The notes under the pieces are model-generated. The model saw nothing but the letters and a program-made list of their open reading frames with translations, ran no database searches and was not told where the DNA came from. This document shows positions 14,266-21,523 of a stretch of DNA of 26,929 nucleotides, in pieces. The stretch covers positions 1 to 26,929 of the forward strand of contig URSF01000031.1 in NCBI GenBank assembly GCA_900550445.1, given 5' to 3'. The translations under genes were made by a program, and so were the position numbers. The stretch's first letter is position 1. Each line of letters begins with the position of its first letter. The stretch comes from an uncultured Rhodospirillaceae bacterium. Its GTDB lineage: Bacteria; Pseudomonadota; Alphaproteobacteria; CAAGCB01; CAG-977.

Positions 14266-15039
14266 TTACGCTCCCTTTGCCGCTTTAATCAGGCAGTCGG
14301 CTAACATAACGCCGGCAATATATTTTTTAAACGCCGCGGACGTTCTGTAATCGTCAAAGGACATGACGGCTTTGGAAATCCGTTCGGCCAGTTCGTCCCT
14401 GTCGTCGGGCAAAATGTCGGAATTTAATGTTTTTTCCAAATCGGTCAGCCGTTCGATTTTGCCGCCGTCCTGAGCAATGACCAGATAAATTTGCTTTTCA
14501 AATACGCCGGCCGCGACAGAAACCAAGCTGACACCGCGCGCCGTTATGGAATGCTTGTTTGAACAAACGGCGGCTTTTAACGGTATGCGAACCGCCAAAA
14601 TCAACGCGGAACAATCCGAAGTGACGTATTTTTCGACACTGATTTCTTCTGTCGGTGTTTCCAGTCGGGCTCCCGCGGCGATCAAAACCGTTAAAATCGA
14701 AAAAGCCGGATTCTTGGTCGCAATCGCGCCGGCCAAAGTGCCCTGATTGCGGATATTGCGATTGCGGAATAATTTAAGATTGTCCTTGATATAATCAGGA
14801 ATCAGATCATTGTCTAAAATATCTTGCAGTGTTGTCATTGCACCGATGCGAAGTGTATCCTGATCCTGCTTGATAAAGTTCAAATCCAATTCGTTCAGAC
14901 TGATGACCGTTTCGGGATTCATGGCGGATCTGGACGAATTGATCCAAGAACCGCCCGCCATATAAACGGCGTCAGGCGTTGCCTGTTTTAACTGGACGGC
15001 TTCGATTATCGTTTTCGGTTTAAGAAATTCCGTTATCAT
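14266..15039 (-). CDS. ygfM: YgfM-like FAD-binding subunit of a molybdenum hydroxylase
   Basis: A 257-residue FAD-binding subunit of the xanthine dehydrogenase / CoxM type, similar to E. coli YgfM, which is encoded next to xdhD there too. The FAD-site segments are AVYMAGGSWINSS (about residues 24-36), LRIGAMTTLQDI and RNIRNQGTLAGAIATKN. A C-terminal CoxM-type helical domain ends the protein (TSAAFKKYIAGVMLADCL). I chose the ATG at 15039, after AGAGGTCGAA, instead of an in-frame ATG at 15075 which lies upstream of that site. A good promoter is 28 bases upstream. It would pass electrons between the XdhD molybdenum site and a redox partner; in E. coli YgfK is a candidate. Confidence 0.87.
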   Translation of the reverse strand: MITEFLKPKTIIEAVQLKQATPDAVYMAGGSWINSSRSAMNPETVISLNELDLNFIKQDQDTLRIGAMTTLQDILDNDLIPDYIKDNLKLFRNRNIRNQGTLAGAIATKNPAFSILTVLIAAGARLETPTEEISVEKYVTSDCSALILAVRIPLKAAVCSNKHSITARGVSLVSVAAGVFEKQIYLVIAQDGGKIERLTDLEKTLNSDILPDDRDELAERISKAVMSFDDYRTSAAFKKYIAGVMLADCLIKAAKGA

Positions 15040-15066
15040 TTCGACCTCTGAAAAATAATTTCGGCT

Positions 15067-15094
15067 ATTATACAAGAGATTGTTTTTTTACCAA
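15067..15094 (-). promoter_or_regulatory. Promoter of the ygfM-xdhD operon
   Basis: On the leftward strand TTGGTA (15094-15089) and a perfect TATAAT (15072-15067) are 16 bases apart. The expected start near 15060 gives a leader of about 20 bases ending in the AGAGG ribosome-binding site of ygfM. No operator-like repeat is seen. Confidence 0.65.
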
Positions 15095-15115
15095 AACGAA
15101 AAAGAGCTTTTTATG

Positions 15116-15141
15116 AAAAAACCCTGTTTGAAACAGGGTTT
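15116..15141 (-). terminator. Terminator after the esterase gene
   Basis: AAACCCTG (15119-15126) pairs with CAGGGTTT (15134-15141) over a seven-base loop that can extend the stem. On the leftward strand it is followed by a U tract. It separates the esterase/ATP-grasp transcript from the ygfM promoter 22 bases further on. Confidence 0.85.
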
Positions 15142-15153
15142 CTCTTGTTTTTT

Positions 15154-15906
15154 TCAAGCCAGTACCTTGTCCAGAAAGTAAGGCATCTGCACATACCACC
15201 AATCCCAGTCGTGGTTGACGTCTTTGCCCCAGATATCGACAAAGGCGGGAATGTGTTTTTGTTCCAGAATTTGTTTTAAACGCAGGGTATCTTCGACCAT
15301 GGGATCTTCCCATGCGCCCTGGCCGACGCAGAAAGCCAGCCGGGCGCGGCGCATCTGGTTTAAGTATGCTTCGTCCGTTACGTTCGGCAGGAAATACAGC
15401 GGGCAGTTTCTGTAAACCGTATCGTCCATGTAATCGCCCAAAAAGTATTTGGAAGAATACAATCCGCTTAAAGCGATCACGGAATCAATCAAGTCCGGCC
15501 GGCGGAAAAACGTGTTCGCGCTGTGTGTCGCGCCCATGGAACATCCCGTCGCCATAATGCCGATTTCGTTCCCGCCGTTGGCGGCGCGGCTGATTTCTTT
15601 AATGCGCGGAATGAATTCTTCCGTCGTATAGTTAAAATATTTTTCCTGCATTTGCATATTATCATAGGGATTGCCGCCTTTGTTTTCCCAGCTTTCCCAG
15701 TCAATGCCGTCAATGCAGAACAGCTGAATGCGTCCCGCATTGATGTACGGCGCGCAGATGTTGACCATACCGTGATATTCATAGTGCCAAAAACGGCCGC
15801 AACCGGGCGGAAAGACCAAAACGGGTTTTCCCGTATGCCCGTAAACTTTGAATTCCATGTCTCTGTTCAGGCAGGAAGAGTATTCCTTGAAATATTCTTC
15901 TTTCAT
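15154..15906 (-). CDS. Alpha/beta-hydrolase esterase (COG4947-like)
   Basis: A 250-residue cytosolic serine hydrolase. The nucleophile elbow is GCSMG with Ser123. The likely catalytic His is H232 in KDVNHDWDWWYVQMP, a motif I associate with the COG4947 esterases. Other features are VLVFPPGCGRFWHYE near residues 29-43, which should form the oxyanion region, and CVGQGAWEDP at about 193-202. There is no signal peptide. The start follows an AAGGAT ribosome-binding site. It lies 11 bases after the ATP-grasp gene, so the two form an operon, and genes of these two types are, from memory, often neighbours. The substrate is unknown; it may act on the product of the ATP-grasp ligase. Confidence 0.82.
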   Translation of the reverse strand: MKEEYFKEYSSCLNRDMEFKVYGHTGKPVLVFPPGCGRFWHYEYHGMVNICAPYINAGRIQLFCIDGIDWESWENKGGNPYDNMQMQEKYFNYTTEEFIPRIKEISRAANGGNEIGIMATGCSMGATHSANTFFRRPDLIDSVIALSGLYSSKYFLGDYMDDTVYRNCPLYFLPNVTDEAYLNQMRRARLAFCVGQGAWEDPMVEDTLRLKQILEQKHIPAFVDIWGKDVNHDWDWWYVQMPYFLDKVLA

Positions 15907-15917
15907 TTTTTATCCTT

Positions 15918-17096
15918 TTACACGCGTTCGTTAATGGCATTGATGATTTCGTTGATTTCTTCCAACGTGTCGGCATAAATCAGGTAAACGTAATCCCCCA
16001 TGGCGCGCGCCGTAATGCCTTCGATCGGCATGTGTTCCATGATATGGGAACCGTATTTGGCCAGAATGGCTTCATGCGTGTAAACGTAGTTGAAGCGGTA
16101 TTTCCGGCTGGCATAAGCCGCATAACGTTTCTGAGTCATATCGCCTTCGGGTTTACCTTTGATCAAAGTGTCCGCCCAAGCTTTATAGATATTCACGTCA
16201 TGAGAGGCTTCATAGATTTCCGTGATCATGCCTCCGGGCGGACGCATGTTGACTTCCAAAGCCATAATCTTTGATTTTCCGGTTTTCTTGTCCGTTGTGC
16301 GGAAAAATTCAAAATGAAAGAAAATGTCTTTAATGCCGTAAGCCTTGACAATCGCCGTGCCGGCTTTGCGGATATCTTCGGCCATATTCTTTTCGGAATG
16401 ATACATGATGCAGTCATCGTTGACGACCGTATCCATTAAAGATTGGTGATAGACCTGACTGGCGCAAAAAACGATTTCGCCGTCACGGTTGGTCAAACCG
16501 TCAAACGTTTCGACATGACCGTCGATAAAGGTTTCCATGATATAAGGCACGTCCGGTTTCTGCGCGAAAAAGTCTGCCATTTCCGATTCCGTGCGCAGTG
16601 TGTATGTGTCGCACGCCCCGACGCCGTCGTCCGGTTTGACAACGACGGGAAAGCCGTGTTCGTCCGTAAACGCTTTACCGTCGGCGAAATTTTTCGGCAG
16701 GCAATAATCGGCGCAGTCAACGCCCGCTTTTTTAAAGAAAGCTTTCATTCTGGATTTTTGTTTGTGATCCATAATTTCAGGATATTTGACGCCTTCAATA
16801 TTAAAATCCGTTCTTAACATGGCTTCGGTAATCAGCCAGAATTCGTTGTTGGACTGAATACGGTCGATTTTCCCGTGGTGGTGGGTCAAACATGCCGCGG
16901 CGCGGTAAACCTGATCGTAATCCTGTAAATTGTCAACGCGGTAATATTCGGTCAAAGCGTCCTTTAATCCCGGTTCCAGAGAATCATAATCCGCATCGCC
17001 GATGCCCAGAACATTTACGCCGTTTTCCTTTAAATAACGGCAGAACTTCCACCCGTAAGTCGGAAAGTTCGGAGAAAAATAAAGAAAATTCATCAT
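15918..17096 (-). CDS. ATP-grasp ligase of unknown substrate
   Basis: A 392-residue ATP-grasp enzyme, the superfamily that joins a carboxylate to an amine or thiol through an acyl phosphate. Visible features are an N-terminal Rossmann-like lobe (NFLYFSPNFPTYGWKFCRYL, LGIGDADYDSL), the nucleotide-binding strands FPVVVKPDDGVGACDTYTL and PYIMETFIDGHVETFDGL, and the metal-binding ALEVNMRPPGGMITEIYE. The overall layout is like carbamoyl-phosphate-synthase-type large-subunit domains or the BL00235/CARNS type. The start is one of two adjacent ATGs (17096 or 17093) downstream of AGGA; an ATG at 17156 is rejected because it reads through the terminator of the preceding gene. The substrate cannot be named. 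Confidence 0.82.
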   Translation of the reverse strand: MMNFLYFSPNFPTYGWKFCRYLKENGVNVLGIGDADYDSLEPGLKDALTEYYRVDNLQDYDQVYRAAACLTHHHGKIDRIQSNNEFWLITEAMLRTDFNIEGVKYPEIMDHKQKSRMKAFFKKAGVDCADYCLPKNFADGKAFTDEHGFPVVVKPDDGVGACDTYTLRTESEMADFFAQKPDVPYIMETFIDGHVETFDGLTNRDGEIVFCASQVYHQSLMDTVVNDDCIMYHSEKNMAEDIRKAGTAIVKAYGIKDIFFHFEFFRTTDKKTGKSKIMALEVNMRPPGGMITEIYEASHDVNIYKAWADTLIKGKPEGDMTQKRYAAYASRKYRFNYVYTHEAILAKYGSHIMEHMPIEGITARAMGDYVYLIYADTLEEINEIINAINERV

Positions 17097-17120
17097 GATG
17101 TGTCCTAAAGGATTTTTTAT

Positions 17121-17160
17121 AAAAAAGGCTTGCCCTTTCTTTTGAAAAAGTGGCAAGCCT
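17121..17160 (-). terminator. Terminator after the nitroreductase gene
   Basis: AGGCTTGCC (17126-17134) and GGCAAGCCT (17152-17160) form a perfect 9-bp stem that can extend with CTTTT/AAAAG inside. On the leftward strand a six-U tract follows. It lies 36 bases after the nitroreductase stop and just before the ATP-grasp start. Confidence 0.88.
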
Positions 17161-17195
17161 GAAAGCAGATGTCAATAAAAAATTATATGACAATC

Positions 17196-17711
17196 TTAAT
17201 CTTTCCATTCGTTTTGATGAATGTATTCTTCGTGAAATCTTTGCGCTTCCTGAGCCGGTTTTTCCGGATATCCCGCGATCATCAAAGAATGGACTTTGAT
17301 GTTTTCGGGAATATGGCAGACTTTTTTGACAACATTTTCGCGTTCTTCATGCGGGTGCATGCCGACCCAAACGGCGCCCAGCCCTTTCGCGTGGCAGGCC
17401 AGCAGCATGTTTTCCATCGCCGCCGCGCAATCCTGTTCCCAATATTCCGGCGACGCCGCACGATCCAGATCCGCGCAGACGGCAACGGCAAACGCGGCCG
17501 TTTTGGCCATGGGCGCCGTCGGCAGGCCGCTGCTGAACTGAATCAGTTTGTCCTTGTCCGTAATAACGACAAATTCCCAAACCTGCTGGTTGCGGGCGCT
17601 GGGAGCGTACATACCGGCTTTGACAATATCCGTAATGTCCGCCGCCGCGACTTTCTGATCCGTATATTGACGGACGCTGCGGCGCGAGAGTAATCCTTCC
17701 ATTAATTCCAT
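17196..17711 (-). CDS. Nitroreductase-family FMN oxidoreductase
   Basis: A 171-residue flavoprotein of the nitroreductase superfamily. FMN-contact motifs are SRRSVRQYTDQKV near residues 9-21, YAPSARNQQVWEFVVI near 35-50 and the WEQDCAAAMENMLLACHAKGLGAVWVG segment near 91-117. The family reduces nitro compounds, quinones or enones with NAD(P)H and works as a cytosolic homodimer. The physiological substrate cannot be told. The ATG at 17711 follows AAAGGAC by seven bases. It is a single-gene unit: its own terminator lies downstream and it is divergent from marC. Confidence 0.88.
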   Translation of the reverse strand: MELMEGLLSRRSVRQYTDQKVAAADITDIVKAGMYAPSARNQQVWEFVVITDKDKLIQFSSGLPTAPMAKTAAFAVAVCADLDRAASPEYWEQDCAAAMENMLLACHAKGLGAVWVGMHPHEERENVVKKVCHIPENIKVHSLMIAGYPEKPAQEAQRFHEEYIHQNEWKD

Positions 17712-17820
17712 TGAAACTGTCCTTTCGGTAAAAAAATTATTTTTTGATTTTATCAGCTTTCTTCTTTTTCCGAAAGATGATAATAATAAAACAACAACGT
17801 AACCGTTTGACGAGATGTAA

Positions 17821-18453
17821 ATGTTAGCCTGGTTTGTGGATTATCTGCACTTTTCTTTGGCGATGCTGGCCGTTTGCGCGCCGCAGTCCGCCATTCCTAT
17901 TTTCGTTAATCTGACGGAGGGCATGGGGACCCGTGAAAAAGAAGGAGTCGCCCGCCAGGCCGGAATAACGGTTGCCTGCGTGCTGATTTCTTCGGCTTTT
18001 TTCGGCAGCGCTATTCTGGATATTTTCGGGGTCAGTCTGAATTCATTCCGGATCGCCGGAGGGATCCTGCTGATTTCAATCGCGTTCGGCATGATGAAGG
18101 CGTCTGAAAAACGCCATACCAAAGAAGAACAGGCCGAAGCCGAAAACCGCGACGCTATCGGGGTCATGCCGATCGCTTTGCCTGTTATTTCCGGCCCTGG
18201 CGGCATTTCCGCGATTGTTATTGCCACGCAGACCGATCAGTCCTGGACGCATTTGGTTTCCGTTTGCTGCGCCGGTTTGACTGTCGCCGTTGTTTCCTGG
18301 ATCTGTTTGCGTCTGTCTGATAAGCTGGCCGCCGCTTTGGGGCAGACGGGGTTGAACATTATCGGCCGTATCTGCGGTATGATCCTGTCGGCTTTGGGCA
18401 TCGAGTTTATATATACTTCCCTGAAAGCGATGTTCCCCGCTTGGATCGGATAG
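17821..18453 (+). CDS. MarC-family integral membrane protein
   Basis: A 210-residue inner-membrane protein with about six hydrophobic segments, of the MarC/UPF0056 family (PF01914). Family motifs are APQSAIPIFVNLTEGMGTREK near residues 20-40, FRIAGGILLISIAFGMM at about 76-92, and IGVMPIALPVISGPGGISAIVI at about 112-133. The physiological role of the family is unclear; the old link to multiple antibiotic resistance in E. coli was withdrawn. The ribosome-binding site is weak (GAGATG, 3 bases before the ATG). It is convergent with the small membrane protein gene, with a six-base gap and no clear terminator. Confidence 0.88.
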   Translation: MLAWFVDYLHFSLAMLAVCAPQSAIPIFVNLTEGMGTREKEGVARQAGITVACVLISSAFFGSAILDIFGVSLNSFRIAGGILLISIAFGMMKASEKRHTKEEQAEAENRDAIGVMPIALPVISGPGGISAIVIATQTDQSWTHLVSVCCAGLTVAVVSWICLRLSDKLAAALGQTGLNIIGRICGMILSALGIEFIYTSLKAMFPAWIG

Positions 18454-18459
18454 AAGGCG

Positions 18460-18651
18460 TTAATCCGTAAAACGATAGATTTTATTATCATTGAAATGAT
18501 GTTTTCCTATGACGCCGGCAACAATGACCAGCACGCCGAGCGCTTGTAACTTTTCTTTCGAGTTCATTTTTTTGCGCCCTAAATAAAAAGCGATAAGGTA
18601 AATAAGGATAAACAGGTACAATATATCAGTCTCTTTTAGTTCTCCATTCAT
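18460..18651 (-). CDS. Small membrane protein, unknown
   Basis: A 63-residue product with two hydrophobic segments (about 10-25, LYLFILIYLIAFYLG, and 38-50, LGVLVIVAGVIG) separated by basic RKKMNSKEK, so a hairpin with a cytoplasmic loop is likely. I recognise no family. The ATG at 18651 overlaps the upstream gene by 26 bases and has no clear ribosome-binding site. A TTG about 30 bases further in, after AAAGAGAC, is an alternative start that would give about 54 residues. Its order after the 196-residue membrane protein suggests co-transcription. Confidence 0.5.
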   Translation of the reverse strand: MNGELKETDILYLFILIYLIAFYLGRKKMNSKEKLQALGVLVIVAGVIGKHHFNDNKIYRFTD

Positions 18652-19216
18652 ATAATATCTGAAGTAAAAAGAAAGCTGCCGTCATATAAAAAGAATACAT
18701 TATTCCTTTATCAAACTCGCTTAATTCTTTTGATCCGGAATGATAAACGTAACGTTTTTGATCCGTTTCTAAAAAGCGGTTGATCTTTTTGATTTCATCG
18801 TCAGCATCTTCTTTGAACGTAAAATCGTAAGGAAAAACCTGTTCCTGATCTTTGGAATGAAAAACGATCTGATAAACATAATAAGACGAATAACGTCTGT
18901 GACGTTTGACTTCTCGGACTTTGGCATAATCAACATCTTTGAGATCGTATGTTTCAACAAATCGCAAATCGGTGTCGGCAATGGTCGATCTGGCGTAAGA
19001 ACAAAGCAAAGTGTCTTTCCGGCAATCCAAAAGCACTTCTTTGTTTTCAAAAAAATAAAACCACCCCTCAACGATAAGAAGAGCCGCTAAAACATATTTG
19101 ATGCGGGAAACGGCTTTTTGGCGATCTTCCTCCTTTTTACACAGAAACGTAATGCCGTAAGTAAAGGCGATGAGCACTACAGGAAACAAGATCAGAATAA
19201 TAAAGAAAAAATGCAT
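18626..19216 (-). CDS. Membrane protein of unknown function
   Basis: A 196-residue protein with hydrophobic segments at about 3-26 and 40-56, a soluble region of about 110 residues (57-168) rich in charged and aromatic residues (DLKDVDYAKVREVKRHRRYSS, VYQIVFHSKDQEQVFPYDFTF), and a C-terminal segment at about 172-188. The soluble part could be a PH-like beta domain, but that is a guess. No known family is recognised. It starts 12 bases after the xerC stop, with AGGA ten bases ahead of the ATG. Base composition is slightly more AT-rich than the housekeeping neighbours. Confidence 0.6.
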   Translation of the reverse strand: MHFFFIILILFPVVLIAFTYGITFLCKKEEDRQKAVSRIKYVLAALLIVEGWFYFFENKEVLLDCRKDTLLCSYARSTIADTDLRFVETYDLKDVDYAKVREVKRHRRYSSYYVYQIVFHSKDQEQVFPYDFTFKEDADDEIKKINRFLETDQKRYVYHSGSKELSEFDKGIMYSFYMTAAFFLLQILYEWRTKRD

Positions 19217-19228
19217 ATCCGGTTTGTC

Positions 19229-20191
19229 CTATTTTTTGGCTCGCGGGTGAGCGTGGGTATAGACTTCCATCATTCTGTCGGCGTCCAGTCCCGTATAACG
19301 TTGTGTCGTTGACAACGAAGCGTGACCGAGCAATTCTTGAATTGTACGCAAATCTCCGCCTTCGCACAACAAGTGCGTGGCAAAGCTGTGGCGCAAGGCG
19401 TGCGGCGTTGCCGTTTCGGGCAAGCCCAGCATATCACGGATTTTGCGCATTTGTCGCTGCATAACGCCGGGGTTGACCCGTTCGCCGCGCGCACCGATGA
19501 ACAAAGGAGAATTGTCCGGCGCACCGTCCGGGCGTTCTTTTAAATAGGCGTTGATCATTTCCCGGACAATCGGCAAAACCGGAACGACGCGTTCTTTTTG
19601 CCCTTTACCCAGAATAGTCATGACGTCGGATCCGGGGCGGTCTTTGACGTCCAAAGACAACGCTTCGCCGATACGCAGGCCGCAGCCGTACAGCAAAGTG
19701 ACAAAAGCCATATCCCGTTTTTTCAGCCATGAAGCTTCCTGCAGTTCTCCGGCCGTTTTGATGACGTTAAACGCCTGTTCTCTTGTCAGCGGTTTAGGCA
19801 AAGCTTTGGGAACCGAAGGCGAATGAATAACGTTGACAGCCGGATTGGACAGCAGGGCGTTGCGTTCTAAAAACTTAAAAAAGTTGCGCAGAGTCGACAT
19901 GTTGCGCGCCAAAGACGTCCGGCCGATTCCTTCCTGCGTTCTGGCAGCCAGATAAGCGCGGAAATCGGTGACTTCCATTTTTCCCAGAATGTCAAAAGAC
20001 GGCGTCTGCGCCGTGTAATCGTTTAAAAAATTCAGAAAAGAAGCCAGATCGCGGCCGTATGCCGCCGCCGTATGTCCCGAACAGCGCTTTTCGGTTTTCA
20101 GCCAACGTTGCCATTCTTCAATCGCCGTCATCAGACGACCGTCCGCATTGTAATGGATAGAGACGTTTTGAGGTTCATATAAATGCGCCAT
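19229..20191 (-). CDS. xerC: Tyrosine recombinase XerC
   Basis: A 320-residue tyrosine recombinase that resolves chromosome dimers at dif together with XerD. An N-terminal SAM-like DNA-binding domain (about 20-115, GHTAAAYGRDLASFLNFL, TSLARNMSTLRNFFKFL) precedes the catalytic domain. All catalytic residues are seen: Arg in YGCGLRIGEAL, Lys in ILGKGQKERVVPV, His-x-x-Arg in PHALRHSFATHLL, His in LLGHASLSTTQRYT and the Tyr of the same motif. I start at the ATG at 20191, 7 bases after GGAG; the ATG at 20197 almost touches that site. It follows the GNAT gene by 15 bases. Its position near fsa and priA favours chromosomal XerC over a phage integrase; XerD is not excluded. Confidence 0.88.
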   Translation of the reverse strand: MAHLYEPQNVSIHYNADGRLMTAIEEWQRWLKTEKRCSGHTAAAYGRDLASFLNFLNDYTAQTPSFDILGKMEVTDFRAYLAARTQEGIGRTSLARNMSTLRNFFKFLERNALLSNPAVNVIHSPSVPKALPKPLTREQAFNVIKTAGELQEASWLKKRDMAFVTLLYGCGLRIGEALSLDVKDRPGSDVMTILGKGQKERVVPVLPIVREMINAYLKERPDGAPDNSPLFIGARGERVNPGVMQRQMRKIRDMLGLPETATPHALRHSFATHLLCEGGDLRTIQELLGHASLSTTQRYTGLDADRMMEVYTHAHPRAKK

Positions 20192-20206
20192 AAGCATTCT
20201 CCGGAA

Positions 20207-20731
20207 TTATAAATTTTTTATCAGATAAACGGCCAGACTGTCGTCTACACGGACAGTCGTTCCTTTTTGTACGGGCTTTGCATCATAATGCAGTCCCGTT
20301 GCGTCCGGAATATAGTTCATTTTGACATATAATCTTTGTGCCGCTCCGTAATCTTCGGACAATCCCACACCGATGCCGATTTGTGCATACCCCGATTTTT
20401 TGGCTACGGATTCAATGCGTTTTAATAATTTTCGACCGATCCCCTGATTTCTGAAACGGGGAACGACATTGAAATCGACAATTTCCGGAATATTGTTTCG
20501 CGCAAAATTTTTATAGCCGGAAATGTATTTCAATGTCACATACCCGACAATTTTTTCATCGTTGTAAGCAAGCAGAACATATCTGTTTTTTTCCGTATGT
20601 TCTTTGAGGTATCGTTTAAACAGGTCAAACCTGTCGCTTAAATAAGTGCCTTTAAAGCTTAATTGGAAAATATCAAGATCATTGCCAGAAATTTCTTTTA
20701 ATCTGATGTTTGTCAGGCCGTGTCGATTCAT
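20207..20731 (-). CDS. GNAT-family N-acetyltransferase
   Basis: A 174-residue acetyltransferase of the GNAT superfamily. The acetyl-CoA pyrophosphate-binding motif is VPRFRNQGIGRKLLKRIE (about residues 90-107), preceded by the beta-4 strand IPEIVDFNV and followed by the beta-5/alpha-4 pattern QIGIGVGLSEDYGAAQRLYVKMNY. The substrate is unknown. The start follows AAAGG by six bases. It leads a probable unit with xerC and the two small membrane proteins. It is more AT-rich than fsa and priA. No toxin-antitoxin partner (RHH protein) is next to it. Confidence 0.82.
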   Translation of the reverse strand: MNRHGLTNIRLKEISGNDLDIFQLSFKGTYLSDRFDLFKRYLKEHTEKNRYVLLAYNDEKIVGYVTLKYISGYKNFARNNIPEIVDFNVVPRFRNQGIGRKLLKRIESVAKKSGYAQIGIGVGLSEDYGAAQRLYVKMNYIPDATGLHYDAKPVQKGTTVRVDDSLAVYLIKNL

Positions 20732-20749
20732 CTTAAACCTTTGGATATG

Positions 20750-20779
20750 AAAAAATCCGGAGAATTTCTTCTCCGGATT
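20750..20779 (-). terminator. Terminator after fsa
   Basis: A perfect 11-bp stem, AATCCGGAGAA (20754-20764) with TTCTCCGGATT (20769-20779), four-base loop, and a U tract on the leftward strand. It lies 33 bases after the fsa stop and just upstream of the GNAT gene. Confidence 0.9.
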
Positions 20780-20811
20780 ATAGCAATCAAACTTTAAAAA
20801 AGCGTGACCGA

Positions 20812-21468
20812 TTACAGGATCGACTGACCCGTTTTTGCCCAGTCTTCGGCGAAAGTCTTCAGACCGGAATCCGTCAACGGATGATGATAAAGTTGGCGAA
20901 TGACTTTCGGCGGAGCCGTAATCACGTCCGCGCCGATCTTGCCGGCGTTAATGACATGTTCCGGGCTGCGCACGGAAGCGACCAGAATCTGCGTTTTGAA
21001 GTTGTCATAGTTGTCATAAACCATGCGGATATCTTCAATCAACTGCATACCGTTAACGCCCAGATCGTCCAAACGGCCGACGAACGGAGAAACGAACGTC
21101 GCACCGGCTTTGGCAGCCAGAATCGCCTGACCGCAGGTAAAGCACAGCGTCACGTTGACCATCGTGCCTTCGGCGGACAAAGCGCGGCAGACCTTCAACC
21201 CGTCCTGTGTCAGGGGGACTTTGATCGTGACGTTGCGCGCGATTTTGCGCAACACTTCGGCTTCTTTCATCATCGTGTCGTAATCCAGCGCCGTGACTTC
21301 CGCGGAAACGGGACCGGGGACGACCTTGCAGACTTCCGCAATCAGTTCTTTGAAGTCCATGCCCTGCTTGGCGGCCAAAGACGGATTTGTCGTAACGCCG
21401 TCAACCATGCCGGTCGTCGCCAATTCTTTGATTTCGTTTAAATCGGCTGTATCAATAAAAAATTTCAT
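20812..21468 (-). CDS. fsa: Fructose-6-phosphate aldolase / short transaldolase
   Basis: A 218-residue TIM-barrel class I aldolase of the short transaldolase (TalC/FSA) subfamily. The Schiff-base lysine is in NVTIKVPLT (about residue 86). Typical segments are MKFFIDTADLNEIKE at the N-terminus, GVTTNPSLAAKQG, NVTLCFTCGQAILAAKAGATFVSPFVGRLDD (about 105-135) and VASVRSPEHVINAGKIGADVITAP. By sequence alone it may be a transaldolase or a fructose-6-phosphate aldolase; alphaproteobacterial members are usually annotated as the latter. Start after GGTGAG. It is divergent from priA with only 55 bases between, a neighbourhood I recall from other alphaproteobacteria. Confidence 0.92.
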   Translation of the reverse strand: MKFFIDTADLNEIKELATTGMVDGVTTNPSLAAKQGMDFKELIAEVCKVVPGPVSAEVTALDYDTMMKEAEVLRKIARNVTIKVPLTQDGLKVCRALSAEGTMVNVTLCFTCGQAILAAKAGATFVSPFVGRLDDLGVNGMQLIEDIRMVYDNYDNFKTQILVASVRSPEHVINAGKIGADVITAPPKVIRQLYHHPLTDSGLKTFAEDWAKTGQSIL

Positions 21469-21523
21469 TTGAGTATCTCACCCTAAAGTTAGTAGATTGA
21501 AACTAAGCATTGAGTGTAAGGAA

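Noticed and set aside
19229..20191. Phage or island integrase instead of XerC
   Set aside because: No tRNA, att-like repeat or other phage gene is nearby, and the length, motifs and closeness to fsa/priA fit a chromosomal Xer recombinase.
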